64,000 nucleotides of DNA from B30-G6 sp964633115 (GCA_964633115.1 CAZWEO010000001.1:122569-186568), one strand, 5' to 3'. Positions 8,893 to 18,552 are shown, numbered from the stretch's first letter. A program made the numbers and translations. The notes: generated by a model from the sequence alone, not told the origin.

Positions 8893-9145
8893 ATGCTGGG
8901 AACCATCGTCAACACCGTGGCAATTATCGTCGGTAGCCTGCTTGGCTTTTTGCTCAAGGGCAGCATCGGCTTTAAAACCTTACCTGATTCCAGCCGTGGT
9001 GGCCCAAATGTCGGCCGTAGGCGGATTATTAATTCTGGCAATCGGACTTAACCTACTAGACATAAAAAAACTTAAAATTGGCAACATGCTGCCGGCGATT
9101 TTCCTGCCTCTCTTATATCATCTGATCTTGACCTTCTTAAAATAA
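8893..9145 (+). pseudogene. DUF554 membrane protein, internally deleted and frameshifted
   Basis: The ATG at 8893 opens with a DUF554 N-terminus (MLGTIVNTVAIIVGSLLGF), which ends in a stop after about 50 codons in its own frame. From about 8980 another frame encodes the DUF554 C-terminus (YLIPAVVAQMSAVGGLLILAIG, then NMLPAIFLPLL). Intact family members are roughly 230 residues, so about 150 residues are missing between the two parts. The junction falls near 8955-8985. The function of intact members is unknown (predicted transporter). Confidence 0.8.
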
Positions 9146-9212
9146 TATATGGGCTGCTAAACTCTGTTTTTCTTCGGTACATAATTTTGATATCTTAAAT
9201 AGCCGGGGAGTT

Positions 9213-10583
9213 TCACTTTGCGTTATAACTGGCAAGCTTACGCCTGAGCGTGTTAAGTCCAATACCTAAAATGCGGGCGGCTTGGGATTTGTTATGATTT
9301 AGCTGATGATATACTTGCATGATGTGGGTTTTTTCAACCTCTGCCAGGGGAGCCAAAGGAGCTGCACCATCAGGAAGTTTTACCTTCTTGGCGGGCTTTG
9401 GGTTACCTAACGACCTGGGTAGGAACCGAGGGGCAATGGGCAAACCCTGGGCAAGGTTTACCGCGGACTCAACCATGGCCTTGAGCTCCCGAATATTACC
9501 GGGGAAATCATAATTCATTAAAAGTTGCAGTGCTTCAGGTGTAATGAAATTTCCTTTTTCAAGATCGTAATGAGTGGCTAAAAAGGCTCTAACCAAAAGG
9601 GGGATATCGATCTTGCGATCCCTTAAGGGCGGTAGATGCAGCCAGCCACCCCGGATACGGTAGTAGAGATCCTTCCGAAAACGGCCACGTCGCATCCGTT
9701 TTTCTAAATCGGTGTTGGTGGCGGCCACAAAACGGACATCCGCAATTTGATCGGTGCTGGTACCCAGTTTGATATAACGGCCGTCCTGAATAAATCGAAG
9801 CAGTTTTCCTTGCACCTCCATGGGCAACAACCCGATTTCATCCAGAAAAAGGGTGCCCTGGTCGGTATATTCCAAATAGCCCGCTCGGTTGCTCTCTGCA
9901 CCGGTATAGGCCCCCTTGGCATGTCCAAAAAACTCAGCATCGAACAGATTACTATTGAGGGACGCCATGTTGATGGCCGTAAACGGATGCTTTTTTCTAG
10001 GGCTGGCCTGATGGATGGCGCGTGCCAATAGCTCTTTTCCGGTGCCACTTTCACCGGTAATGAGTATGGGAACATTGCTGGCAGCATGCAATTCGGCTTC
10101 TTTGAGAACCCGCAGCACACGATTGGATGTGGTGTTGAAGGCTTTAAAGGCGGCCTTGTTTTTTAATCGCGGGGCGGTCTGTTGCTTGGCAATATCTCGA
10201 ATGTCCAGTAGCCGTTTGTGTTCCAAAGCGCGATGAACCGATAAGGCTAAATCCTGCCTAGAAACCGGCTTGAGCAGATAATCATAAGCACCGAGTTGTA
10301 AACAGGTCACTGCTGTGCGGGCTTCATTGACCGCTGTAATGATGATGCATTCAGTTAATGGGCTATGGTTTTTAATGATATCGAGCAATTCCAAACCGGT
10401 CATGCCCGGCATGGTCATGTCCAGCAAGGCCAGATCAAACTGTTTGCCTGACTCAATTCGTTCGGCCGCCTTTAAGGGATCATCTTCCAGAGTGATTCGC
10501 CGGAACTTATTTTTGCGTAAATGCTGTTTTTGGATATCCAGAAAATCACGGTCATCATCCACAATCAAAATTCGAGGCTCCAT
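9213..10583 (-). CDS. NtrC-type sigma-54 activator response regulator
   Basis: The 456-residue protein contains a receiver domain (residues 1-120; phosphoacceptor Asp in LALLDMTMPG; Lys in LLKPVS), a AAA+ domain (Walker A GESGTGKE; sigma-54 contact loop GAYTGA in place of the commoner GAFTGA; Walker B TLFLDEIG) and a C-terminal Fis helix-turn-helix (SQAARILGIGLNTLRRKL). The ATG at 10583 has CAGGAGA 7 bases upstream; further upstream codons are read-through. It is divergent from the metF-hdrA operon, which has a near-perfect sigma-54 promoter, and palindromes lie between the two. I infer that it activates that operon. No kinase is adjacent on its own side; the two kinases at 21197-24173 are candidates. 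Confidence 0.93.
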   Translation of the reverse strand: MEPRILIVDDDRDFLDIQKQHLRKNKFRRITLEDDPLKAAERIESGKQFDLALLDMTMPGMTGLELLDIIKNHSPLTECIIITAVNEARTAVTCLQLGAYDYLLKPVSRQDLALSVHRALEHKRLLDIRDIAKQQTAPRLKNKAAFKAFNTTSNRVLRVLKEAELHAASNVPILITGESGTGKELLARAIHQASPRKKHPFTAINMASLNSNLFDAEFFGHAKGAYTGAESNRAGYLEYTDQGTLFLDEIGLLPMEVQGKLLRFIQDGRYIKLGTSTDQIADVRFVAATNTDLEKRMRRGRFRKDLYYRIRGGWLHLPPLRDRKIDIPLLVRAFLATHYDLEKGNFITPEALQLLMNYDFPGNIRELKAMVESAVNLAQGLPIAPRFLPRSLGNPKPAKKVKLPDGAAPLAPLAEVEKTHIMQVYHQLNHNKSQAARILGIGLNTLRRKLASYNAK

Positions 10584-10708
10584 CGTCGGTCTCCTGAAGG
10601 GACATGCGATTGTCCGAGCCCGAACCTTTTTTTCCACGAAACGGAACGTTATCCTGACAATCATTAAGAATCTTCGGCAAGCAGCTTCACTAGCATTCAT
10701 TTCGGCGT

Positions 10709-10740
10709 TGTGCCAAATTGGCCTATGCCAATTTGGCACA
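10709..10740. promoter_or_regulatory. tandem palindromes, likely activator binding site
   Basis: Two copies of the palindrome GCCAA-W-TTGGC (centres 10717 and 10732, 15 bp apart) together form one perfect 14-bp inverted repeat (10709-10722 with 10727-10740). They lie about 170-200 bp upstream of the sigma-54 promoter, where enhancer-like activator sites are expected. Binding by the adjacent regulator is inference. Confidence 0.6.
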
Positions 10741-10783
10741 TATCATCTTGCTTGCTGAAAACACAACCAAAAACCTGCTCCAT

Positions 10784-10798
10784 ATGCCAAAATGGCAT
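10784..10798. promoter_or_regulatory. third palindrome of the same type
   Basis: ATGCCA-AAA-TGGCAT is a variant of the GCCAA-W-TTGGC element found twice just upstream. Its centre (10791) lies 59 bp from the nearest of those, and it is about 110 bp before the sigma-54 promoter. Confidence 0.5.
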
Positions 10799-10837
10799 AA
10801 TGTAATCTGCCCAAGAAATTTTGGGCAGATTACATTA
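10798..10837. repeat. 17-bp perfect inverted repeat in the regulatory spacer
   Basis: The arms 10798-10814 and 10821-10837 are exact reverse complements separated by GAAATT. No T-run follows on the plus strand, so a terminator is unlikely. It lies between the palindromes and the sigma-54 promoter and may be an operator or a cruciform/RNA element. Confidence 0.75.
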
Positions 10838-10907
10838 ATAGGTAATAAGTTAATATATCTATCTAATATATTTGGAAATTAATCATCGGGGCAACTGGAA
10901 TAGAATC

Positions 10908-10923
10908 TTGGCACACTCATTGC
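10908..10923 (+). promoter_or_regulatory. sigma-54 (-24/-12) promoter of the metF-hdrA operon
   Basis: TTGGCACACTCATTGC has the invariant GG and GC dinucleotides 10 bases apart and matches the TGGCAC-N5-TTGC consensus. It lies about 115 bases before the first metF start, and a sigma-54 activator gene is divergently adjacent. Confidence 0.88.
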
Positions 10924-11037
10924 GAAGATCTTTGTGTTAGCGGTCAGGAAATTACTTTTCCTGCCTCTGCTTTCATTTCGCCCCAAAAAATAAATAGTAC
11001 AATAAAATCGAAAAGATGTCTTAGTGGGAGGTAGACC

Positions 11038-11907
11038 ATGGGTCTGAAACAGAAACTAGATGCAGGGGAATTCGTTATACTGGCAGAAATGGAACCCCCC
11101 AAAGGAGCCGATGCGTCGGCCATGCTTGCCAATGCGAAAAAGGTTAAAGGAAGTGTGGACGCCTTTGTTGTTCCCGAGATGAGTAACGCCGTCATGCGTA
11201 TGAGTTCCCTCGGTGGTGGTATGATTTTGCAGGCCAGCGGTATGGATGTGGTTTTTCAGGTTAACTGTCGGGATCGCAACCGCATTGCCATACAAGCAGA
11301 TCTCTTGGCCGCAAATGGTTGCGGGATTTTTAATATCATGGCTGTTAAAGGAGAGGATCCCAGCTTTGGCGACCATCATCAGGCACGTGCTGTGTACGAC
11401 ATCGATTTAGCAGAGTTGTTGGCGGCGATCCAAGGGCTCCAACAAGGGCGGGATATGGCCGGGATCGAACTTAAAGGTGCACCGTCATTTTTAGTGGGAA
11501 CAACCGTGGATGCCGGTGCCCGGGATAAATCTCCGGAACTGATTCGGGAAGAGATGGATCAGAAAAAGGATGCCGGCGCGCAGTTTTTCATTACACCCCC
11601 TTTGTTTGATATGGCCACCATCGAACCGTTTATCAAAGGTGTTGATCCCACCGAAACCAGAATCATACCCACAGTCCTGCTACTGAAATCTTTGGGCATG
11701 GCTCGCTACATTTCGCGTAATGTCAGCAATACATTCATCCCGGATGCATTAATTCAGCAGCTCCAGAAAGCGCCGGACAAGGTTAATGCGTGTATCAAAA
11801 TCGCTTCGGAAATGGTCAAAACATTAAAAAAGGAAGGTTTTTGCGGTGTGCAGCTTTCCACAATCGGATGGGAGGATAAGCTCCCGGCAATATTGAAAGG
11901 GGTTTGA
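11038..11907 (+). CDS. metF: MetF-like methylenetetrahydrofolate reductase (first copy)
   Basis: The 289-residue TIM-barrel protein has MetF features: Glu in LAEMEPPKG near residue 18 (the proton-donor position of E. coli MetF), CRDRNRIAIQADLL around residue 80, the flavin-site segment NIMAVKGEDPSFGDH, and the Gln/Asp-containing AQFFITPPLFD. It would interconvert methylene- and methyl-tetrahydrofolate in the methyl branch of the Wood-Ljungdahl pathway. It is the first gene after the sigma-54 promoter, has GGGAGG before its ATG, and is followed after 10 bases by hdrA. A second MetF paralogue lies 6 kb downstream in the same operon; which one is catalytic is not evident. Confidence 0.88.
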   Translation: MGLKQKLDAGEFVILAEMEPPKGADASAMLANAKKVKGSVDAFVVPEMSNAVMRMSSLGGGMILQASGMDVVFQVNCRDRNRIAIQADLLAANGCGIFNIMAVKGEDPSFGDHHQARAVYDIDLAELLAAIQGLQQGRDMAGIELKGAPSFLVGTTVDAGARDKSPELIREEMDQKKDAGAQFFITPPLFDMATIEPFIKGVDPTETRIIPTVLLLKSLGMARYISRNVSNTFIPDALIQQLQKAPDKVNACIKIASEMVKTLKKEGFCGVQLSTIGWEDKLPAILKGV

Positions 11908-11917
11908 GGAATAAAAA

Positions 11918-14900
11918 ATGACAAAGCAATCAGGTGAGCACAAATCGGATTTGGTCGGTTCAGTCATGGTCGTCGGCGGCGGCATCACAGGCATGCAGTC
12001 GGCCCTGGATCTTGCCAATTCAGGCTATTATGTTTATATGCTCGAGTCCTCTTCTGCCATTGGTGGACTCATGTCTCAGTTGGACAAGACATTTCCCACC
12101 AACGACTGTGCCATGTGAATTATTTCACCCAAACTGGTCGAGGTCGGCCGGCATCTCAACATCGAGCTTCTTACGAACACCGAATTGATTTCCTTAAACG
12201 GCGAACCAGGTAATTTTAGCGCCAACATTCGTCAGAAACCTCGCTTTATTGATTTAGATAAATGTACCAGTTGCGGGGAATGTGAAAAGGTCTGCCCCGT
12301 ATCCCTGCCCAGTGAATACAATGAAGGCCTTGCAGACAAAAAAGCGGCATTCAAGCAATATCCCCAGGCAATTCCGGGGGCGTTTGCAATCGATAAAAAA
12401 GGTTCGGCGCCCTGTAAGGTAAGTTGCCCGGCCCACGTGAGTGTTCAGGGTTTCATAGCCTTGATCCAGCAGGGGAAATACGAAGAAGCTCTAAAACTTT
12501 TCAAACAGGATCACCCCCTTCCGGGCGTCTGTGGACGGGTGTGCCATCATCCTTGTGAAGGTGCCTGCACACGCAATCAGGTAGATGATACTTTGTCGAT
12601 CCAGTATCTGCACCGATTTCTGGCAGACAAGGATCTTGAAAGCGGCAAACCGTTTTTGCCCGAAAAGAAAGCCGAACGATCTGAAAAGATTGCTATCATC
12701 GGCGCCGGACCGGCCGGATTAACCTGCGCCTATTATCTGGCCATTGAGGGATATCAGGTAACCGTTTTTGAGAAGCTTCCGGTCCTGGGCGGCATGCTGA
12801 CAGTCGGGATTCCTTCCTATCGCCTGCCGCGGGATATTATTGAAAGTGAAATTCAGACCATCAAGGATTTGGGCGTCAAGTTTAAAACCGGCGTAGAGTT
12901 GGGCAAGGATATTACGGTGGCCCAACTGCGGGAAGAGGGTTTTAAGGCCTTTTTCATGGGCATTGGCTCGCATGAATGCAAGGTTTTGGGTATCGAAGGA
13001 GAGGATTTGGAAGGGGTGTACCCGGGCATCGATTTTCTGCGAGAAGTCAACCTGGGCAATCGTGTTCAACTGGGTGAACGTGTGGCCGTGGTCGGAGGCG
13101 GCAACGTCGCCATGGATTCGGTCCGTACGGCCCTACGAACAGGCTCTAAAAAACCATTTGTAATTTACCGCCGCAGCTATGAAGAAATGCCGGCCAACGA
13201 TGTGGAAATCGAAGAGTGTGGCGAAGAAGGCGTCGATATCATGACTCTGACCAACCCAATACGTGTGATCGGTGAAAACGGGAAGGTTCAGGCCATTGAA
13301 TGTATCAAAATGGAGCTGGGGGAGCCGGATGCCAGTGGTAGACGGCGGCCCGTCCCCATTGAGGGCTCCGAATTTACCATGGAGGTGGATGCAGTCATTC
13401 CGGCAATCGGTCAGGAGAGCGACTGGGCCTGTCTGACAGACGAATGCGCCTGCACCTTGAGCGACTGGGGCACCATGCATGTGGACCCGGTAACCCTCCA
13501 GTCAAGCGATCCAGATATTTTCTCGGGTGGCGATGCTGTGACCGGTCCGGCGACAGTTGTGGAGGCCGTGGAAGCCGGTAAGCAAGCCGCCATCTCCATC
13601 GACCGTTTTGTGGAAGGTCAAGATTTGGCTGAGGGACGTGAAAAGCAATGGGTGACGGTGGATGACATTCCCTTGGATGATGCCGTTAATCAACCCAAAG
13701 AAAAGATGCCGACCCTGGACGCCCAGGAGCGAATTTCAAATTTTAACGAAGTCCAGCTGGGTTTTGACGAGGGCATCTCCCAAAAAGAATCCGATCGCTG
13801 TCTATCCTGCGGCATTTGCTCGGAATGTTACCAATGTGTGGAGGCCTGTCTGGCTGGTGCTGTGGAACATGAACAGGTGGTTGAAGAAAGACAGATTCCA
13901 GTGGGGTCGGTGGTACTGTCCACGGGCGCACGGCCCTATGATCCTGGCCATTTAGAACGGTATTATCACTATGGCACCAATCCCAATGTGATGACGAGTC
14001 TGGAATTCGAGCGTATGCTGAGTGCATCCGGACCCACCATGGGACACCTTATTAAGCCATCGGATGAAACCGAACCCAAGCGGATCGCTTGGTTGCAGTG
14101 CATCGGTTCCCGCGATAACAACCAATGTGGCAATGGATACTGTTCTTCGGTTTGCTGTATGTATGCAATCAAGGATGCCATGGTGGCCAAGGAACATTCT
14201 AAGGCAGACCTGGATTGTACTATTTTTAATATGGACATCCGAACCTTTGGGAAGGATTTTGAAAAGTACTATGTCCGGGCCAAAGACCAGGAAGGCGTGA
14301 ATTTCGTCAAAGCACGCGTGCACACTATTGACGAAGTAGGCAAGGATAAGGATTTACGCATCCGCTACGCCGATGAGGCTGGTGAGCTGCAGGAAGAAAT
14401 TTTCGACATGGTCGTGCTATCTGTGGGTTTGCAAGTATCGGAGCAGACCATCGATCTGGCTAAACGCCTAGACGTTGAGATGGATCCATATAATTTTGCT
14501 GTAACCCAACCGTTTTCCCCAGTAGAGACCTCACGTCCGGGGATTTATGTCAGCGGATCTTTTCAGGAAGCCAAAGATATTCCCAGCTCGGTCTCGGAGG
14601 CCTCGGCTGCGGCTTGTGCCGCCGGCGCACGCCTGGCCGCAGTCCGCAATACCTTGACCCGAACGGTGGAACTGCCCCAAGAGCTCGATGTGAGTGAGGA
14701 AGAACCCCGTATCGGCGTCTTTGTTTGTAATTGCGGTATTAACATCGCCGGGGTTGTGGATGTGGCCGCTGTGGAGGAATATGCTAAGACCCTGCCCTAT
14801 GTCACCTATGTTACCCAGAACCTGTTTACCTGCTCCCAGGATTCCCAGGACCAGATGAAGGATATTATCAAGGAACAGAATCTTAACCGGATTGTGGTGG

Positions 14901-16372
14901 CTGCCTGTACCCCCAAGACGCATGAAGCCATCTTTATGGATACGATCCGCGAATGCGGCCTCAACAAGTACCTATTTGAAATGGCCAATATCCGTAACCA
15001 AGGCTCTTGGGTCCATGCCAAAGAGGCTGATGAGGCAACTGAAAAATCAAAGGATTTGGTCCGCATGGCCGTGGCCAGATCAGCCACACTCAATCCCTTG
15101 GGCGAAAAAACCATACCTGTCAATCAAAAGGCCCTGGTGGTGGGTGGTGGTATTGCCGGCATGAATGCGGCCCTGGGTCTTGCTGACCAGGGATATGAGG
15201 TCTTTTTAGTGGAGAAGGAGAATCAACTGGGCGGTATGGCCAACAACCTAAAGGCCACCATTGAAGGTGCCCAAATTCAGCCCTATCTGACAGAGCTCCG
15301 GGAGCGAATCGGTTCGAATGAAAAGATTCAGGTGCTGACCCAATCGCTCATCGTAGGCTTCTCTGGCTTCAAAGGCAATTTCACAACCGAAGTATTAGTG
15401 GGGCCTGGCATGTACGAGCGTAAGATCGAACACGGCGTCGTCATCCTGGCCACCGGCGCCAATGAATACCAGCCCAAAGAGTATTTGTACGGTGAAGACA
15501 AACGCGTGATGACCCAGGTGGAGCTGACCCAACATATGGAGAACCTGAAGTCGGGCTCATTGAATCAGGTGGTCATGATCCAATGCGTAGGCTCACGCAA
15601 TGAAGAAAATCCAAATTGCTCGCGGATATGCTGCCAGAATGCAATCAAGAATGCTCTCCATATCCGCGAAGAACACCCGGATGCCAATATTTATGTGTTG
15701 TATCGCGATATCCGGACCTACGGATTGTTGGAGGAGTACTATAAAGAAGCTCGAAAACAAGGCATTTTGTTCTTCCGCTATACACCGGATAATCCACCCC
15801 AGGTGGAATCTTCAAAAGATGGGGTGAATGTCACCTTTCATGATCATGTGCTCAATCGACCCTTGCAGGTCAGCGCCGATGTACTGGCCCTGAGTGCCGG
15901 CATGGTGCCAGAGGATACGGCCGAGCTTGCTTCAATTGTAAAGCTGGCCAGAACCCCCGAGGGCTTTTTCATGGAAGCCCATGTCAAACTGCGACCCGTG
16001 GATATGGCCACCGAGGGTATTTTTGTATGTGGCACTGCTCACAGCCCCAAACTGATTTCTGAAACCATATCTCAAGCCAATGCGGCGGCATCGCGGGCCA
16101 TCACTTTCCTATCCCAATCGGAACTGACCCTGTCTGCCATTACGGCCGAGGTCAAACAGGACATGTGTGCCTCCTGCCTTGTTTGTGTGCGTTCCTGTCC
16201 CTATGATGTTCCCAAGATCAATGCCGATGGCGTCAGCGAAATTGATGAGGCCCTATGCCATGGATGCGGTGTATGTGCGGCCGAATGCCCGGCCAAGGCG
16301 ATTGAGCTTAACTGGTATGAAGACGATCAATTGATTTGCAAGATTGAATCCTTGCTGGAGGGAGTCCTATGA
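11918..16372 (+). CDS. hdrA: HdrA-type flavoprotein, multi-domain fusion, selenoprotein (Sec67)
   Basis: The single 1484-residue product is obtained when the in-frame TGA at 12116-12118 is read as selenocysteine (residue 67). Order: HdrA N-terminus with Rossmann motif VGGGITGMQSA and FPTNDCAM-Sec-IISPK, where Sec takes a conserved Cys; a 4Fe-4S site (C116-C126); a GltD-like insert with CGRVCHHPCEGAC and a second dinucleotide fold near residue 256; a Cys-rich site near 627; the rest of HdrA; then a second HdrA copy (VGGGIAGMNAA near 1071); and two C-terminal ferredoxin sites (about 1416 and 1447). In characterised complexes HdrA bears the FAD that passes or bifurcates electrons; the GltD-like part suggests NAD(P)H as partner (inference). 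An annotation that stops at TGA would split it. Confidence 0.92.
12116..12150 (+). promoter_or_regulatory. Sec codon and bSECIS-like hairpin in hdrA
   Basis: TGA at 12116 is followed by a 6-bp stem, 12133-12138 (CUGGUC) with 12145-12150 (GGCCGG, includes G-U pairs), and a loop GAGGUC whose first base is 20 nt past the last base after the TGA (position 12139). The loop starts with G, as bacterial SECIS loops do. Homology on both sides of the TGA is continuous in frame. Confidence 0.85.
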
Positions 16373-16800
16373 GTCAAACATTTGAGCCGATTATTATCGC
16401 CTTTTGTTGTAATTTCTGAGGGTATACGGCCGCGGACCTGGCAGGTTCCATGCGACTGACGTATCCGACCAATATTAAAATTATCCGGGTACCCTGCACC
16501 GGTAAGGTGGATATCCTGCATATCCTCAAATCCTTTGAAAAAGGAGCCGACGGTGTTTATGCGGTGGGGTGTATGGAAGGCGATTGCCACTACACCGGTG
16601 GTAATTTTAGAGCCCGTAAACGGGTCGAACAGGCCAAAAAGATTTTGGATACGGTAGGTGTGGGCGGAGAACGGGTGGAAATGTTCAATATGGCCTCCAG
16701 CGAAGGCCCCATGTTTGCAGAGGTGGCTGTGGATATGGTGAAAAGGATCAAGGCGCTGGGGCCCAATCCCATCAAGCTACCCAAGAAGGATGCAGCCTAA
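16369..16800 (+). CDS. mvhD: MvhD/FrhD-type iron-sulfur protein, selenoprotein (Sec17)
   Basis: The 143-residue product is complete only when the TGA at 16417-16419 is decoded as selenocysteine. The N-terminus PIIIAFCCNF-Sec-GYTAADLAG is the MvhD signature (normally FCCNWC), and VGCMEGDCHY, NFRARKRV and the C-terminal helix follow as in the family. MvhD carries a 2Fe-2S cluster and links hydrogenase or other dehydrogenases to HdrA. No hydrogenase large subunit is here, so it probably relays electrons between HdrA and the MetF/MetV module. Its ATG overlaps the hdrA stop (ATGA), so it is translationally coupled. A start at the ATG at 16450 would lose the cysteine motif. Confidence 0.93.
16417..16449 (+). 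promoter_or_regulatory. Sec codon and bSECIS-like hairpin in mvhD
   Basis: TGA at 16417 is followed by a stem 16434-16439 (GGACCU) with 16443-16449 (AGGUUCC) having one bulged U, and an apical loop GGC that starts at 16440, 21 bases after the TGA. Loop position and a leading G match the other two UGA sites of this operon. Confidence 0.8.
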
Positions 16801-16906
16801 TCGCGCTGGAAGCGCTCAGTTCGCTGCTGTGACACCATGAAATATAACTGGTTACGATGTTAACCAATAACCGATTTGAAATGACCCAATCAAAGAGGAT
16901 GAAATT

Positions 16907-17575
16907 ATGATTGTTGCTGACAAGAAGCCAATTGAAGAGATTATTGAGGACATCAAGGATCACCAAAAGATACTGGTTCTGGGTTGCAATGAGTGTGTCA
17001 CGGTGTGTGAGGCCGGCGGAAAAAAGGAGGTTGGCATCCTGGCATCGGCACTACGCATGTATTTCCTAAATCAGGGCAAGGAAAAGAAGATCGATGAACG
17101 CACGCTCGAGCGCCAATGCGATCATGAATATCTAGAGGAGATCCGCAATGATATCGATCAGTACGATGCCGTTGTGTCGATTGCTTGTGGCGTCGGTGTC
17201 CAGTTTACAGCCGAAAAGTATCTGGCCATGCCCGTTTATCCCGGTGTCAATACCTGCTTTATGGGTGCCACCGAGGAACGTGGTCTCTGGACCGAACGAT
17301 GTCAGGGGTGTGGGCAATGTATCTTATCCCGTACGGGTGGGATCTGCCCGGTTTCACGGTGTGCCAAACGGGTCATGAATGGGCCCTGCGGTGGATCCAC
17401 CAAGGGAATGTGCGAAATCAACAAAGAGTTGCTGTGTGCTTGGCAACTGATTGTCGAACGTCTCAAAGCCCTGGATAGATTTGCTGAGTATGAGGAGCTG
17501 AGTCCGATTAAAGATTGGTCCACCGACCGGGCAGGAGGACCCCGAAAAGTTGTGAGGGAGGATGTGCAGTCATGA
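16907..17575 (+). CDS. metV: MetV, methylenetetrahydrofolate reductase C-terminal zinc/Fe-S subunit
   Basis: The 222-residue cysteine-rich protein matches the MTHFR C-terminal family that accompanies MetF in acetogens and sulfate reducers. It has GCNECVTVC near residue 26 and a second Cys-rich block around residue 130 (RCQGCGQCILSRTGGICPVSRCAK), followed by MNGPCGGSTKGMCE. MetV carries an Fe-S cluster and/or zinc and passes electrons to MetF flavin. AGAGGATG precedes the ATG after a 106-base gap from mvhD, and its stop overlaps the start of the second metF (ATGA), which strongly suggests that it pairs with that copy. Confidence 0.9.
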   Translation: MIVADKKPIEEIIEDIKDHQKILVLGCNECVTVCEAGGKKEVGILASALRMYFLNQGKEKKIDERTLERQCDHEYLEEIRNDIDQYDAVVSIACGVGVQFTAEKYLAMPVYPGVNTCFMGATEERGLWTERCQGCGQCILSRTGGICPVSRCAKRVMNGPCGGSTKGMCEINKELLCAWQLIVERLKALDRFAEYEELSPIKDWSTDRAGGPRKVVREDVQS

Positions 17576-18501
17576 AAACAAATACGCCGAGTCGCTTGGA
17601 AAAGGTATTAGCTGCCGGTCAGATGGCCGTAACCTCAGAGTGTGGTCCGCCAAGAGGTAGTGATCCGGATGCCATTACCAAGAAAGCAGAGCTGATCAAG
17701 GACCATGTAGATGCCATCAATATCACCGATAATCAGACGTCAGTTACACGTATGTGCAGCCTGGCGGCCTGTATCCGCATCAAATTGATGGGACTGGATC
17801 CGGTGTTACAGATGGTAACGCGCGATCGGAATCGGATTGCCTTGCAGAGTGATATTTTAGGCGCCGCATCCTATGATATCGCCAATATTCTGTGTCTCTC
17901 CGGCGATCATCAAAGTTTTGGTGACTGCGCCCAGGGCCAAAATGTGCATGATCTCGATTCCATGCAACTGGTTCAGACCGCTCGCCATATGCGCGATGAA
18001 GGTAAATTCTTGGGGGGTGACGATATCAAGCGGCCGCCTCAGATGTTTGTGGGTGCCGCAGCCAACCCTTTTGCCGATCCATTTGAGATACGCGTGCCAA
18101 GATTGGCCAAAAAAATCAAGGCCGGGGCCGAATTTATCCAAACTCAATGTATCTATAACCTGGATAAATTTGAAGAATGGATGAAGCTAACCCGGGATCG
18201 GGGTTTGCATGAACAGGTCTATATCCTAGCCGGCATGACACCTATGAAGTCGGCCGGTATGGCCAAATATATGAAGAATCGCGTACCCGGCATGGATGTG
18301 CCCGATGAGTTGGTTAAACGCTTGTCGGATACGCCCAAGGAAAAGCAGGCCGAAGAGGGTATCAAGATATGTATTGAAGACATTCAACGATTGAAAGAAG
18401 TGGAAGGCGTGAGTGGTTTTCATGTCATGGCCATCGAGTGGGAAGAAATGGTACCTGAAATCGTGGAAGCGGCGGGTTTGTATCCTCGGCCCACCGTGTG
18501 A
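17572..18501 (+). CDS. metF: MetF methylenetetrahydrofolate reductase (second copy)
   Basis: The 309-residue MetF paralogue has Glu in TSECGPPRGSD near residue 23, TRDRNRIALQSDIL, CLSGDHQSFGD at the flavin site and GAEFIQTQCIYNLD for folate binding. The start is the ATG at 17572 with GGGAGG upstream, overlapping the metV stop; codons further 5' are read-through of metV. Compared with the first copy it has extra residues (KFLGGDDIKRPP, about residue 145). By coupling to metV this is the likelier catalytic subunit. Confidence 0.93.
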   Translation: MKTNTPSRLEKVLAAGQMAVTSECGPPRGSDPDAITKKAELIKDHVDAINITDNQTSVTRMCSLAACIRIKLMGLDPVLQMVTRDRNRIALQSDILGAASYDIANILCLSGDHQSFGDCAQGQNVHDLDSMQLVQTARHMRDEGKFLGGDDIKRPPQMFVGAAANPFADPFEIRVPRLAKKIKAGAEFIQTQCIYNLDKFEEWMKLTRDRGLHEQVYILAGMTPMKSAGMAKYMKNRVPGMDVPDELVKRLSDTPKEKQAEEGIKICIEDIQRLKEVEGVSGFHVMAIEWEEMVPEIVEAAGLYPRPTV

Positions 18502-18552
18502 ATTATTTAACCACTTAATAATCATCATTTTGGAACAGATAGGAGGTTTACC

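Noticed and set aside
16450..16800. mvhD starting at the ATG at 16450
   Set aside because: This would lose the conserved FCCNF-Sec motif and the coupling to hdrA; the upstream ATG with TGA readthrough explains the sequence better.
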